A stretch of 64,000 nt of DNA from Mangifera indica (taxonomy: Eukaryota > Streptophyta > Magnoliopsida > Sapindales > Anacardiaceae). Position 1 is the first letter of the stretch. Every line of letters begins with the position of its first letter. The DNA is taken from NCBI RefSeq assembly GCF_011075055.1, contig NC_058153.1, positions 8,990,001 through 9,054,000 of the forward strand. The letters run 5' to 3'. This document shows positions 45,211-57,590 of this stretch, piece after piece. The position numbers were made by a program, and so were the translations under genes. The notes below the pieces were generated by a model, which was not told the DNA's origin, did not search any database, and saw only the letters and a list, made by a program, of their open reading frames with translations.

Positions 45211-46632
45211 TGTTGACTTGAGGAGTCATTATGCTCTTATTTTGATGATAACAAACTAATATGTCCCTAAACATATTGACTAATGATTTTACTTGAGTGT
45301 GAGCTTAGATTGCAAGGATTTATCTAATACACTTGAAGGAGTTTCAAGATGGAAATGAAAGAGAAGAGTCAATTGAAGAATTATTAAAGATTTGAAGAAA
45401 AACTCAAGTGTTAGGTAGATATATTTGTAATTTAGAGCATTCGTTTTGATTAGAATATTTATTTGCATGGGATAGCTCACTTGAAAACTCATTTTCATAT
45501 CTTTCACATTTTGGGTTAAAATGTCGTTTTTCAAACTTATTGGTTTAAGCCAATTTTTTTACCAAAGTTTATTAATTCTTTTAAAATGATGAAGTTTTGT
45601 GAACTACATTTTCATATCTTAAAGTTGGTTTTGAAAGAATTTTCAAAAATGGGTTAAATTGTCACTTTTCAAAGTTTTAGGGTCAAATTCTATTTTTGAA
45701 AATTCAGGGGGTAAAATGTAATAAAATTTGGTCGACCGAATTTCACCGATCGAATCAGCTTCCGAATTATCCAGAAGCCATGTATTTTGGCTTCAAAAAT
45801 TTGGTCGACCGAATTTTGGTTTGAATTTTTCCAACGGCTAGTGCTACGTAAGCTCCACGGAAGTGCCACGTCACATCCGGTTGATCGAATTCCATTCGGT
45901 CGATCGAATTGTGCGTTTTCTGGAAAATTAAAACGGCTATCTTTGTGCACAACGGTAACTTTCCTTATTTTCCCCTATATAAACCCAATCAATTTCGTTC
46001 GAAAAGAACTTTTGCCACAAAAAATTTTCATATATTTGAGAGCAAATTTGTTTTGAGCTATTGACTTGCAAACTCTTCTCTCTAATCAAAACCCTTGCTC
46101 ATACACTTTGTAATTTCATTTGTATTAGGTTGTACTAAGCTTTAACTTTCATATACACTGTTGAGAGAGGTTATATTTCAATCTCATACTAAAATTTGTG
46201 TTATAAAAGAGTGAGGTTCACTCTTGGAGAGATTAGCAAATTTCTAGTGAAAGAAATTGAGCTTTAACATTTGTAAAGGTTAATAGCACCTTGGAAGCTA
46301 TTTTGGTTGTGAAGAAAAGCTTGGTTGAGGTTTAGTCAACCAAGAATTAGTGGAATACTCCAAGGGAGAAAGCTTGGAGGAGTGGACGTAGGTCGGGTTG
46401 AGCCGAACCACTATACATCGCGTGTTTGATTTTCTCTTCCCTTAAACTCAGACTTTATGTTATGTTATTTTGATTGTGTTGGTTATTTGAAATATTTTTA
46501 GTTATTCTCTCAAATTGGATTAAGAATAGGCAATATTAATTGATTTGAATAAATTGTTCTAATTCTCTAATTAGGTAAAGATTGTTTTAAATTGTCTAAT
46601 TCACCCCCCCTCTTAGGCCATTCGATCCTACA
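45211..46632 (+). repeat. Copia F 5' LTR
   Basis: 1422 bases, starts TGTTGACTTGAGGAG and ends CGATCCTACA before the primer site. It has a TATA box at 45976 and a cluster of TCGACCGAAT/TCGATCGAAT motifs at 45730-45910. Confidence 0.9.
45976..45983 (+). promoter_or_regulatory. TATA box of copia F LTR
   Basis: CCCCTATATAAACCC, a textbook plant TATA box. Transcription would start near 46010, making U3 about 800 bases. Confidence 0.65.
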
Positions 46633-46634
46633 AT

Positions 46635-46646
46635 TGGTATCAGAGC
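46635..46646 (+). other. Copia F primer binding site
   Basis: TGGTATCAGAGC, followed by TTGG, two bases after the LTR; initiator tRNA-Met type. Confidence 0.92.
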
Positions 46647-46684
46647 TTGGTTGCTCATTATCATAAACTTAACCGTTTAGAGCA

Positions 46685-49600
46685 ATGGCCATGAACCTAG
46701 GAAAATCCCATACCGTTAGTGAAGGGCTTGCCCCTAATAGACCGCCATTGTTTGATGGCACCGGATATGCCCATTGGAAAAATCGCATGTCGATTTTCCT
46801 TCAAAGTGATTATGAATTGTGGGATGTAGTGCAAGATGGACCTTTTGTTCCTATGAAAGAAGTGGATGGAAAACAAGTGCCCAAAACTAGGGAAGAAATG
46901 ACCCCTCAAGATAAGAAGAATATTGCCATTAATGCTAGAGCTATGAATGTGTTATATTGTGCATTAAATGAATATAACTTTAACAAGGTACAAGCTTGTA
47001 CCTCGGCTAAAGAAATTTGGGAATTATTGATGGTGTCAAATGAGGGGACTTCACAAGTCAAAGAGACTAAAATTAGCATGCTCACACACTCATACGAGTT
47101 GTTTAGGATGAATGAAAATGAAACCATTGTGACATGTTTGATAGATTTATTACTATTGTGAATGAATTGAAAAATCTTGGTAAAGTTTATACTAACCAAG
47201 AAAATGTCAAGAAACTTCTTAGATGTTTGTCTCCCTCTTGGGATCCCAAAGTAACGGCAATCGAAGAAGCAAAGGATGTCAAGACTCTACCTCTTGAAGA
47301 ACTTTTAGGTTCATTTCTCATTCATGAGCTTACTGTGAAGCAACGACAAATTGAAGAAGTGGAAAAGAAGAAAAAGAGTATTGCCTTCAAATCATCAATC
47401 AAAGAGAATGAAAAGTTCCTAGAAGAGGAAGAGGAGACATCAAATGATGAAGATGAAGACATTGCACTCTTGAGTAGAAAGATTGGAAAGCTTCTAAGGA
47501 ATAGAAAGCTAAGAAGAAATGGAAACTTCATAAAAAGGGATGCTTCTAAAGGTGAAAGGGGAGAAAGACAAATGAGGGAACAAATTGTGTGCTATGAATG
47601 CAAGAAGCCCGGACACATCAAATATGATTGCCCTCTCCTCAAAATTGGTAGATCGAAAAAGAAAGCAATGAAAGCTACGTGGGACGATAACGATGAAAGT
47701 GAATCCGAAAGGGGGGATAATGAAGTGGCCAACATGTGTTTCATGGCAACTACAAATAATGAGGAACCTAAAAATAAAAGGAAGAAAAGCAAATGGTTCC
47801 TCGATAGCGCTTGCTCAAGACACATGACCGGAGATATCTCACTTTTCTCGACAATAAGCAAGAAAGATGGAGGTCATGTCACCTTTGGAGACAATGCGAA
47901 AGGTAAAATTATTGGCATTAGAGATATTGGTAACAACTCTCATATTATCATTGAAAATGTTCTTTTGGTAGATAGTCTTAAGCATAATCTCCTTAGTATT
48001 AGTCAACTATGTGATAAAGGATTTAAAGTCATTTTTGAGCCAAATAGTTGCACTATAGAAAATATGAATGATGGAAAAACAAGTTGTGTAGGAAATAGAG
48101 ATGGAAATGTTTACACTATAAATGTAGAAAATGCATCTCATGAAAATCTATGTTTCTCCGCATTGCATGAAAATAGTTGGTTGTGGCATAGAAGATTAGG
48201 TCATGCTAGCATGGACTTGATTTCAAAAATCTCCAAGAAGGAGCTTGTAAAAGGTCTTCCGAAAATAGATTTTATTAAAGATAAAATTTGTGATGCATGT
48301 CAATTTGGTAAACAAACAAAAAATTCTTTTAAAAGTAAAACTCATATTTCTACATCTAGACCTTTACAACTTCTTCATATTGATCTTTTTGGTCATTCAA
48401 GAACCGCAAACCTAAGTGGAAAACATTATGCTTTTGTTATTGTTGATGATTTTTCAAGATTCACTTGGGTACTTTTTCTTGCATCAAAAGATAAAACCCT
48501 CCATGCATTTTCAAAATTTATCAAGAAAATACAAAAAGAAAAAGAAATGCATATTTCTTGCATTAGACGTGATCATGGGGGAGAATTTGAAAATCATTTA
48601 TTCGAAAACTTTTGTGATGAGCATGGTATTGAACATCAATTCTCTTGTCCTAGAACTCCCCAACAAAATGGTGTTGTTGAAAGAAAGAATAGTACAATTC
48701 AAGAGATGGCTAGAACCATGTTAAATGAAAAATCTTTACCTCAATATTTTTGGGCGGAAGCCGTAAACACCACATGCTATGTTTTAAATCGTGTTTTAAT
48801 AAGACCATCTTTAGATTTAACTCCATATGAACTTTGGAAAAACAAAAAACCAAATATTGGTTATTTTAAAGTTTTTGGATGCAAATGCTTTATTTTGAAC
48901 ATAAAAGAAAACTTAGGAAAATTTGATTCAAAATCGGACATTGGCATTTTTCTTGGATATTCATCATCTAGCAAAGCATATAGAGTATTTAACAAAAGGA
49001 CACTAGTAGTTGAGGAATCCATGCATGTTATTTTTGATGAATCTAATCCTTTAACTAGTGTGCAAGTTGATATTGATAATGATCAAGTTAAAAATGGTGA
49101 CCAAACGAAAATTCATGATTCACTAAATGATGATAAGGATGAAGCAAAACAAGAGCTAGAACATGAAGAAGATAAAGATAAAGATCTTCCTAAGGCTTGG
49201 AGGTATGCAAATGCTCATCCTAAAGAATTAATTATTGGTGAGGAAAATCAAGGTGTTAAAACTAGATCATCTTTTAATCTTTGTAATAACTTAGCATTTC
49301 TTTCACAATTTGAACCAAAAACATTTCATGATGCATTAAATGATGAATTTTGGATTTTAGCCATGCAAGAGGAACTAAATCAATTTGAAAGAAATAATGT
49401 TTGGGAACTAGTCCCTAGTCCGGATCATCAATCCGTTATTGGCATAAAATGGGTTTTTAGAAACAAAATGGATGAATCCGGAGTGGTTGTTAGAAATAAA
49501 GCTAGATTAGTGGCTCAAGGCTACAACCAAGAGGAGGGAATAGATTTTGAAGAAACTTTTACACTGGTGGCTAGACTAGAATCCATTAGGATGCTTTTGG

Positions 49601-50810
49601 CATTTGCATGTTCCAAAAATTTTATTTTATATCAAATGGATGTCAAAAGTGCTTTCTTAAATGGATTTATCATGGAGGAAGTTTATGTTGAACAACCTCC
49701 CAGGTTTGAAAGTCATGATTTCCCAAACCATGTTTTTAAACTTCAAAAAGCTCTTTATAGTTTAAAACAAGCACCCCGAGCGTGGTATGAACGTTTGAGT
49801 AAATTCTTGCTTGAAAAAGACTTTTGCATTGGAAAAGTAGATACTACTTTGTTTATTAAAAGAAAAGAAAATGATATTCTTTTGGTTCAAATCTATGTCG
49901 ATGATATCATCTTTGGATCTACTAATGTCTCTTTGTGTGAAGAATTTTCTAACCTCATGAGCAAATAATTTGAAATGTGCATGATGGGAGAACTCAAGTA
50001 TTTTCTCGGACTAAATATCAAGCAAAGCAAAGAGGGTATCTTCATCAACCAATCTTCATACATCAAGGACTTATTAAAGAAGTTTGGCATGGAAGGACTA
50101 AAAGCTTCAAGCACACCAATGAGTTCAACTATCAAGCTCACCAAAGATGAGAGTGGGCCAAATGTTGATGTTAAAATGTATAGAGGTATGATTGACTCTC
50201 TTTTATATTTAACCGCTAGTAGACCCGATATTATGTTTAGTGTGTGCTTGTGTGCTCGATTCCAATCATGTCCCAAGGAATCTCATTTAAAAGCCCTTAA
50301 AAGAATCTTCAAATATTTACATGGTACTAGATTTTTGGGGTTGTGGTATCCTAGAGAAACATCTTTTGACCTAGTGAGCTATTCGGATGCCGACTTTGCC
50401 GGAAGCCAAGTCGATAGAAAAAGTACTAGTGGTACTTGTCATTTTCTAGGTCATGCATTAGTTTCATGGTTTTCAAGGAAGCAGAATATATTGCCGCCGG
50501 TAGTTGTTGTGCTCAAGCCTTGTGGATGCAACAAACCTTTAGGGATTATGGAGTTAGCCTATCTAAAACTCCAATCTTGTGTGACAACACAAGTGCTATT
50601 AGTTTATCCAAAAATCCCATTCAACACTCTCGAACCAAACATATAGAAATTAGATATCATTTTATTCGAGATCATGTTCAAAAAGGTGATATTTGTCTTG
50701 ACTTTGTATCCACCGAAAATCAACTTATAGATATTTTTACAAAACCTCTTGGGGAAGAACGTTTTTGCAAACTTAGAGGTGAGCTTGGGATCATGGAATC
50801 ACCATATTAG
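46685..50810 (+). pseudogene. Copia F gag-pol polyprotein, nearly intact
   Basis: Gag starts MAMNLGKSHTVSEGLAPNRP (46685) with the UBN2-type fold (PPLFDGTGYAHWKNRMSIFL). A frame change at about 47134-47161 leads into a 944-codon frame. That frame has an acidic linker, zinc knuckle CYECKKPGHIKYDC (about 47590), protease WFLDSACSRHMTGD (47794) and integrase zinc motif (WHRRLGHASMDL ... CDACQFGKQ). The integrase catalytic residues are in HIDLFG, RRDHGGEFEN and QQNGVVERKN. RT follows (MDVKSAFLNGFIMEEVYVEQ, catalytic YVDD in IYVDDIIFGS at about 49893). A stop at 49966 (SK-stop-FEM) interrupts RT. RNase H follows (SYSDADFAGSQVDRKSTSGT, CDNTSAISLSKNPIQHSRTK), with a frame change near 50470. The end is RFCKLRGELGIMESPY. 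Full family length of about 1370 codons. Confidence 0.95.
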
Positions 50811-50900
50811 CATTTGCACTTACATATCATTGTGGTTATGGTGTTTTTGCTTGAATTGAAAATGTATTAAACATTTGCACTAACGGTCACCTCTTGGGAG

Positions 50901-52558
50901 TTCTGTGTCTGAGCTATTTACAACTAAATAACTGACACAGAACACGTATTAAACACATATCATAATTCTTTTTTTTCACCCATTTATTCATTTCCTTAAT
51001 ATACAAATATGATTCACTTATTATGATTTATGCATCTATGAGTGTAATGACTTTTCTACTTTCTGATCGTATATCTTTCTCAACTATTTATCAGCCACAT
51101 AGGCTTGCATGTATGATTCTAATGCAATTGACTTTCATAAAATATTTACTAATTTTGTCTCTCTCTTTCTTTATTTTTTTTTTCAAATATTTTCATTAAC
51201 CAGTCTAGACTATATATGACAGTACTTGCAGTCCCCATACAAGGTATAATCCTCTTTTACACGCATATTTTACTTTTTTTTTCTTTGTTGTCCACACAGT
51301 ACAGCTGATATTTTTTCTTTATTGTTCACACAGTACAACTGATATATTTCTTTGTTGTCCACACAGTACAACTAATATCTTTCTTTGCTGTCCATACAGT
51401 ACAACTCATGTGTAAGGATTTTAAGTATGTTTTCTGCTTTCCTGTATCATATGAGTCATTATAAAACCAAAAACACTTGTTTTCCATTTTTTGAAAACAT
51501 GCATAACTTAGAAAATGTTTTTCCTCTTTCTTTATTTTTTTTCTGAAAATCATGCATATACTATGATTCCTCATGTATGCATGTATAACCATAATATCAA
51601 ATATGTCCATTCATTAATTTCCCTTATTCTTTTCACTCCTTATCAAACATCATATTATTTTCTCATGCATTTATATATATCTCATGCATCAAATTAATTT
51701 CAAAATATATAATATAAACTTAGTATAAGGGCTATTTCACATATCATGCACATAATTAAGTAAAAATTAGCCTATATCACATAAAATGATATTTTTGCCC
51801 TTATGGCTAAAAATTACATCATGAATCCTAATGAATTTTTTTATCCTTTTAAACATAAATCACCTTAATTCTAATACCTTACACATTTATACAAGTAAAG
51901 GTTATTTAAATAACCAAACTCAAATTTACTTCAAGTATTTAAAGTATGAAATTCTTACCTTTTCTTTGCTGTTTAGGTGATTTAAGCTTATTCTCCTTCT
52001 TTTCTTCTTCCTAGCAACTTTAATCAACCAAAAATATAATAATCCATCAAAACCCTAAACTTGACATCTCTTAAAAATTAAATTTTTTACCTTAGAACTT
52101 ACTAGAATTGATAGATCTATACTTTTTTTATAACTGGAGGCTTTGGAAATTAAGTGGTTTAACTAGGTTTTTTGATGAATTTTGCTTAAGAGAAAAATTT
52201 AGTTCAATTCATGGAGGCTTTCGGCTAAATGAAGAAGAAAATGAATAGGTTATGGGTTTATAAGCCTTTTGGACCAATTTGCCCTTAACCTTTTCCACAA
52301 ATGACTATTTTATCCTTAGCCAATTACCAAAAACCCTTAGCACCACCATATAATTTCAAGTGTGCCATTCAATTTTCATTCCCACTTTGTCTCTTAAATC
52401 CTTCTAAAATAACCATTTTACCCCCTTTGAAAATTATTGCTCATTTAGTAGTTTTCTATAATTTTTTTGCAATTTCTTTAAACAACAAGTTATAAAATCA
52501 ACTCTAGGGGTAATTTTGGAAGTAGAGTTCACTGACATACCTAAATCCAGGTGTTACA
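50901..52558 (-). repeat. Element E 5' LTR remnant
   Basis: Homology to the 3' LTR starts at about 50906 (GTCTGAGCTATTTACAAC, equal to 37908 onward) and runs to GGTGTTACA at 52558. About 520 bases next to the primer site are missing. Four minisatellite units at 51273-51410. Confidence 0.92.
51273..51410 (-). repeat. LTR minisatellite, 4 units (E 5' LTR)
   Basis: Four units of the same 32-bp motif as in the 3' LTR, which has three. Confidence 0.88.
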
Positions 52559-52563
52559 CAAAC

Positions 52564-54213
52564 TATTCACAAACACTGCCAAGACATAAGCTAATCTTAA
52601 CATATCTAATGTCCTAGTGAAAACAAATAGCACCTTGCCTGTCTACAACCTATTATGCCTTGCACACATGTCATATGGCTTGTTGACTATGATACCCTGG
52701 TCACACAGGGAATCTGGTTCCAATCCCTCCTTTACCACATATGTTTAACTATGGAACTACTATTTCAAAACCATCCTCAAATGATCCATACCATAGGTAT
52801 GTATGTGATTCATCCCGCTGACCACGCAAGGAACTAACTGAAAGCCACAATCCCTTACCATGCACACCTAAACTAAATTGAGCTATATAGCTAGTGCATC
52901 TTAATGTCTAGTGCATGATGCATCTCATGGGTATTTATCTCTCATAAAGTCCTTATGTAGACAACTGGTGGCTATCCAAGTGTCTACCACTTTCTTTAAC
53001 TTTCTTCTTTTTGACCTAGATTTTACTCTGTCAAGGTCTATGTCATCCTCTACATAGTCGAGCACATCTTTTATGTCTAACTTTCTTATCTTACCTTGCT
53101 ATAGTCTTTTTATTCTTTTTTTTTTTTCTTTTTCCCCTATTTTCACTTAATCAAGGGGTAAACTGGTCTTTTTCTATTTCTTAGTATTTGGATGGGTGTG
53201 TATGAAAGATAAACCCTTGTGTTCCTCTACTTATACACACATAAGTGTGTCACTTGTATGCTTGCTAAAACCTGTACCCGAGTGTGTTGAACCTTCAATA
53301 TGATGTCCACTTTAGGAAAGCCACACACAGAGGCATGTGTCTTATACCATTAGTTGTGTGTGCCTCTTTTAAACACTATTGTGAAAAAAATGGTATTTCT
53401 TTATTCATGCCAAGGATGCAAGGGCATGTGGTTTACCTTACACTACCGTGTATCGTGAACTGAGTTTCACACCATACCAATTTCTATGGATTATAGCCAA
53501 CTTTCGGTCATATTAAGCATTCAAAACATATACCATAGTCTCAAAACATCCTAATATTCATATATAAACATCTAATAACAACAAAATCACGACAACATTC
53601 ATAGATCATGATTATTACTACCCTTGAACTCTTTAATGGTCATATCACAACACAATCACATAATCTTTCCTATTTAAATATCTTTAATAACAAAAACTAC
53701 TCGATACACTCATTGTTAAAGAAGATTCATAACTAAGCATAAACTCCATAGAACAAATCAACTAAGCATAATCTATTTATCTTTAAACAAAGAAACAACA
53801 CCATACTTGGATTCCAATGATAAGCTTATCTTTGCATTGATGTGGCTTTTCTAATAGTCAATGGCTCATCTCTGTCCAACCAAAGTTTTTTTCTTTCTTC
53901 GCTTTTTTCTGGTGCACGGTTAGGATGTGTAAGATAACGCAAATTAGGTGAAATGCTTTTTTAATTTTCACTGTTGAATACAATACACAAGCATGCATAA
54001 GATATACATGGGCTTGTATCATGTTAGACAACTAAGGCAATTTTCAATTTTACTGTGATTCTTATCTTATCTCAAATTCAAATTTCAATGATGATGCATG
54101 ACCATGTGTACTAACATACGTGAGTATGCACCCTATTGGAAACTCATTATTAAACTCAAATATATGCGAAGGAAAAGACTAAAATGTCTTGGGCTTACTT
54201 GAAGGTGCGATAA
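52564..54213 (-). repeat. Main part of chromovirus D left (3') LTR
   Basis: Continues D after the E insertion. The segment 52900-54213 aligns with 58017-59392. It ends GGTGCGATAA, diverged from GGTTGTGACA in the right LTR, and is followed by a long polypurine tract (minus strand) at 54248-54214. Confidence 0.6.
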
Positions 54214-54248
54214 TCCTCCCTCCTCCCTCCCTCTCTCCCCTTTCCCTT
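54214..54248 (-). other. Chromovirus D polypurine tract
   Basis: An almost pure C/T run on this strand (TCCTCCCTCCTCCCTCCCTC and on to TTTCCC), i.e. a G/A run upstream of the D 3' LTR. Confidence 0.7.
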
Positions 54249-54379
54249 TGTATAAATTTTGCCCCCAAAATACACACAAATCTCTGCCTCATATCTTTCT
54301 TGACCTCTTATATGACCTTTTTAATTATGTGATTCCTTTATAAAACCTTGACTAAGGGAATCTGTGTGCATTTGAGTAG

Positions 54380-54772
54380 CTTCATTTGTCTGTCTAGAAT
54401 ATAAAATAGGCACTCCTTATACATCAAGTTATCTTCAAACTCAACATCTTTAACTTTTAGCCCATAGGTCTAGTCATTGATATACTTGCACAAGAATGAC
54501 TCATGGAACACATTATAAATGCAATCTATGCTCAATGGCAACACAAGCTAATAGGCAATCTTACACACACATTTTAATACTTCGAATGGTCCCGTGAACC
54601 TTGATGCTAGCTTGTCTTTCCTACCAAACCTTATGACATGCTTGTAGAGGGCTACTATGAAAAATACCTTATCACTCACCTTAAACTTAAGATCTCGTCT
54701 TTTCTTATCTAAATAACCCTTTTGATAGTCTTGAGCTTATCTCATCATTTTTCTTATCAACCTCACATCCTT
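54380..54772 (-). pseudogene. Chromovirus D integrase tail and chromodomain relic
   Basis: Minus-strand text: SDKVFFIVALYKHVIRFGRK, DKLASRFTGPFEVLKCVCKI, LPLSIDCIYNVFHESFLCKY, then VEFEDNLMYKE, ILDRQMKLL and IPLVKVL. It matches the same part of element E (KVFVKITPYKHVIRFERKGK, APRFIGPLEILERV) residue by residue with many changes. Stops are present. The right end is cut by solo LTR E3; the upstream half of the integrase continues at 57151. Confidence 0.85.
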
Positions 54773-55943
54773 TGTAACATCCGAATTCAGGTGTGTCAGT
54801 GAACTCCACTTCCAAAATTACCCCTAGAGTTGATTTTATAACTTGTTGTGTAAAGAAATTGCAAAAGAATTATAGAAAACTACTAAATGAGCAATATTTT
54901 TTAAAGGGGGTAAAATGGTCATTTTATAAAGATTCAAGGGACAAAGTGGGAATTAAAATTGAATGGCACACTTGAAATTATATGGTGGTGCTAAGGGTTT
55001 TTGGTAATTGACTAAGGATAAAATAGTAATTTATGGAAAAGATTAAGGGCAAAATGGTCCAATAGGCTTATAAACTTATGCCTATTCATTTTCTCTCCCA
55101 TTTTGCCGAGAACCTCCATTGTTTGAACTAAAGCTTTCCTTTAATGTAAAATTCATCCAAAAACCTAGCTAAACCACCTAATTTCCAGTGCCTCCAGTTA
55201 TAAAAAATGTAGATCTATCAATTTTGATCAATTCTAAGGTAAGAAATTTAATTTTTAAGATATGTCAAGTTTAGGGTTTTGATGGATGATCATATTTTTG
55301 GTTGATTAAGGTTGCCAGAAAGAAGAAAAGAAGGTGAATAAGCTTAAATCATCTATTTAGCAAATAAAAGGTAAGAATTTCATATTTACATACTTGAAGT
55401 AAATTTGAGTTAGGTTATTTAAATAACCTTTACTTATATAAGTGTGTAAGGTATTAGAATTAAAGTGATTTATGCTTAAAAGGATAAAGAAATTCATTAG
55501 GATTCATGATGTAATTTTTGGCCATAAGGGTAAAAAGGTAAATTTTGGCCATAAGGGCAAAAATGTCATTTTATGTGATATAGGTTACTTTTGCTTAATT
55601 ATGTGCATAATATGTGTAATAACCCTTATATTAAGCCTACATTGTATATTTTGAAATTAATTAAATGTATGAAATATATAAATGCATGAGAAGAGAATAT
55701 GATGTTTGATAAGGAATGAAAAGAATAAGGGAAAACAATGAATGGGTATATCTTATATTATGATTATATATGCATACATGAGGAATCATAACATATGCAA
55801 GATTTAGAAAAAAATAAAGAAAGAGGAAAAATATTTTCTAAGTCATGCATGCTTACAGAAAATGGAAAATAAGTATTTTTGGTTTTATAATGACTTATAT
55901 GATACATGAAAGCAGAAAACATACTTAAAATCCTTACACGCAA

Positions 55944-56160
55944 GCTGTACTGTGTGGACAGCAAAGAAAATAATCGGTTGTACTGTGTGGACAACCAACT
56001 GTACTGTGTGGACAGCAAAGAAAAAATATCAGTTGTACTGTATGGACAACAAAAGAAAAATATCAACTGTACTGTGTGAACAGCAAAAGAAAAATATCAG
56101 CTGTATCGTGTGGACAGCAAAGAAAAATATTAGTTGTACTGTGTAGATAGCAAAAAAAAA
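55944..56160 (+). repeat. LTR minisatellite, 7 units (E3)
   Basis: Seven units; the second is shortened to TGTACTGTGTGGACAACCAA. A shortened second unit of the same form occurs in E4 but not in E2 or E. Confidence 0.9.
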
Positions 56161-56729
56161 AATATGCGTGTAAGAGAGAATTATACTTTGTATGGTAACT
56201 GCAAGTACTGTCATATGTAGTCTAGACCAGTCAATGAGAAAGTGAGAGAAACAAATTAGTAAATATTTTATGAAAGTCATTTGCATTAGAATTATGCATA
56301 CAAGCCTGTGTGGCTGATAAAGAGTTGAGAAAGATGTACGATCAGAAAATAGAAATGTCATGACACTCATACATACAAAAATCATAACAAGTGAATCATA
56401 TCTGTATAGTAAGGAAATGAATAAATGTATGAAAGAAAAGAATTATGATATGTGTTAAATGCGTGTTCTGTGTCAATTATTTTGTTGTAAATAGTTCAGA
56501 CACGCTGAGTATGAAAAAGATTAGAAAAAATTAGTACTGGTATAAAATGCTTTAAGTGTTGAGTATGATTTTCTTACTGAGCCATAGTCGCTCACTCCAT
56601 TTAATTTAATAATTTACAGGTAAAGAAATACAACAAAGATTCCCGGGGAGCACTAATGAGACATGAGGCTGAGGGAGAAAGGCACCATAATCTTGTTAAT
56701 TTATATGTTTTGATATATATGTGAATATA

Positions 56730-56732
<3 letters not shown>

Positions 56733-56818
<86 letters not shown>
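56733..56818. repeat. (AT)43 microsatellite within E3
   Basis: Eighty-six bases of AT where the other E-family LTRs have only 10-15 (for example 13866-13879). Confidence 0.97.
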
Positions 56819-56820
<2 letters not shown>

Positions 56821-57150
56821 TTGATGTAGATATTGGTGGATATCTATATATATGATTTTGTATAGCTATATCTATATATGTATATATATATATGGCTAGT
56901 TATGAAAATTGATTATAAAGTTCTGTGGGTGATAATTTTTATAATGATTATTATTATGTACTTATTGTAGTAATTGTGATTAAGTTGATGAAAATCCAAT
57001 CGGTTGGTAGGACTGGTTTGTGTGAATTGTTAATTAGGAGTGTTACAGGGCATAATTAAAAAGAGAAAATATTCTCTGGGCCCTCTAAAATAGGGGAACT
57101 CTTGCCGTTTTTCTGTAACACACCTATTATTTAGGAGAGGTTACATCCTT

Positions 57151-57590
57151 TTATCATCTTATGGGTCCCAATGCCTATAGGCATCCCTCTTATCAATCTC
57201 ATCCTAATGCAACGGTAATCTATATTTTCTATCATACAATGCCTTATACAGAGCTATTTTGATAGTTATCTAGTAATTTTTATTGTATGCAAACTTCATT
57301 AATGACAATAACTTTATCCAGCTCGTTCGTCTATTTAGACAAGAAGCCCTTAACATATCCTCAATCATTTGATCGACTTTCTTTGTCTAGGGATGATAGG
57401 TCATACTAAAATCCAATCTTGTACCCAAAGAGCTCTATATACTCTACTAGAAAGTTAAGAGGAACTTGGTGTCTCTATCTGATACTAGTGTTTTGGGTAC
57501 CCCATAAAGTCTGATTATCTTTTTAACATATATCTACCAACTGATTTGTATGTGTGGTGTCTTTAACTACAATAAAGTGCATTGACACCA
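57151..57590 (-). pseudogene. Chromovirus D integrase core relic
   Basis: Minus strand. Text corresponds to the integrase of element E at 40545-40090: MHFIVVKDTTHTNQLV-like start, [21 protein letters not shown] middle (forward GATACTAGTGTTTTGGGTAC region at 57482), then the QIIEDMLRAS and IKVCIQ.LLD segments, ending near LPLH.DEIDK. Many stops. The catalytic Asp of SDRD is recognisable; the rest is degraded. Nothing of RT, protease or gag follows to the right. Confidence 0.7.

Larger units (their letters stand above)
45211..50900 (+). mobile_element. Copia element F, lacking its 3' LTR
   Basis: 5' LTR 45211-46632, primer site 46635-46646, gag-pol 46685-50810. The expected polypurine tract and 3' LTR are absent; at about 50901 the sequence passes straight into the LTR of element E. 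No target duplication can be checked. Domain order protease-integrase-RT-RNase H defines Ty1/copia. Coding damage is slight (two frame changes, one internal stop), so it is the youngest-looking element here. Opposite orientation to E. Confidence 0.93.
37383..52558 (-). mobile_element. Tekay-like chromovirus E, with copia F nested in it
   Basis: 3' LTR 37383-39525, polypurine tract (minus strand) 39544-39526, pol-gag 39562-45101, copia F 45211-50900, 5' LTR remnant 50901-52558. Perfect target duplication CAAAC at 37378-37382 and 52559-52563. The pol ends in a chromodomain (QPVQILDKKIKELRNK...PLVKLLWKN...ATWE), which with the GPLEIL module places it in the Tekay (Del) group of chromoviruses. 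The primer site and about 520 bases of the 5' LTR are missing where copia F ends. Two frame changes, several stops and an 872-bp duplication make it inactive. It is inserted into the LTR of D. Confidence 0.93.
54773..57145 (+). mobile_element. Solo LTR E3 of the Tekay-like family
   Basis: 2373 bases from TGTAACATCC to GAGAGGTTACA, with a perfect target duplication TCCTT at 54768-54772 and 57146-57150. Aligns throughout with E2 and the E LTRs. Longer than the others because of seven minisatellite units and an 86-base AT run. It lies in the integrase gene of chromovirus D. Confidence 0.95.

Noticed and set aside
55944..56160. Possible CRISPR-like array of short repeats
   Set aside because: Units are head-to-tail with no spacers, vary in sequence, and lie in a plant LTR; this is a minisatellite.
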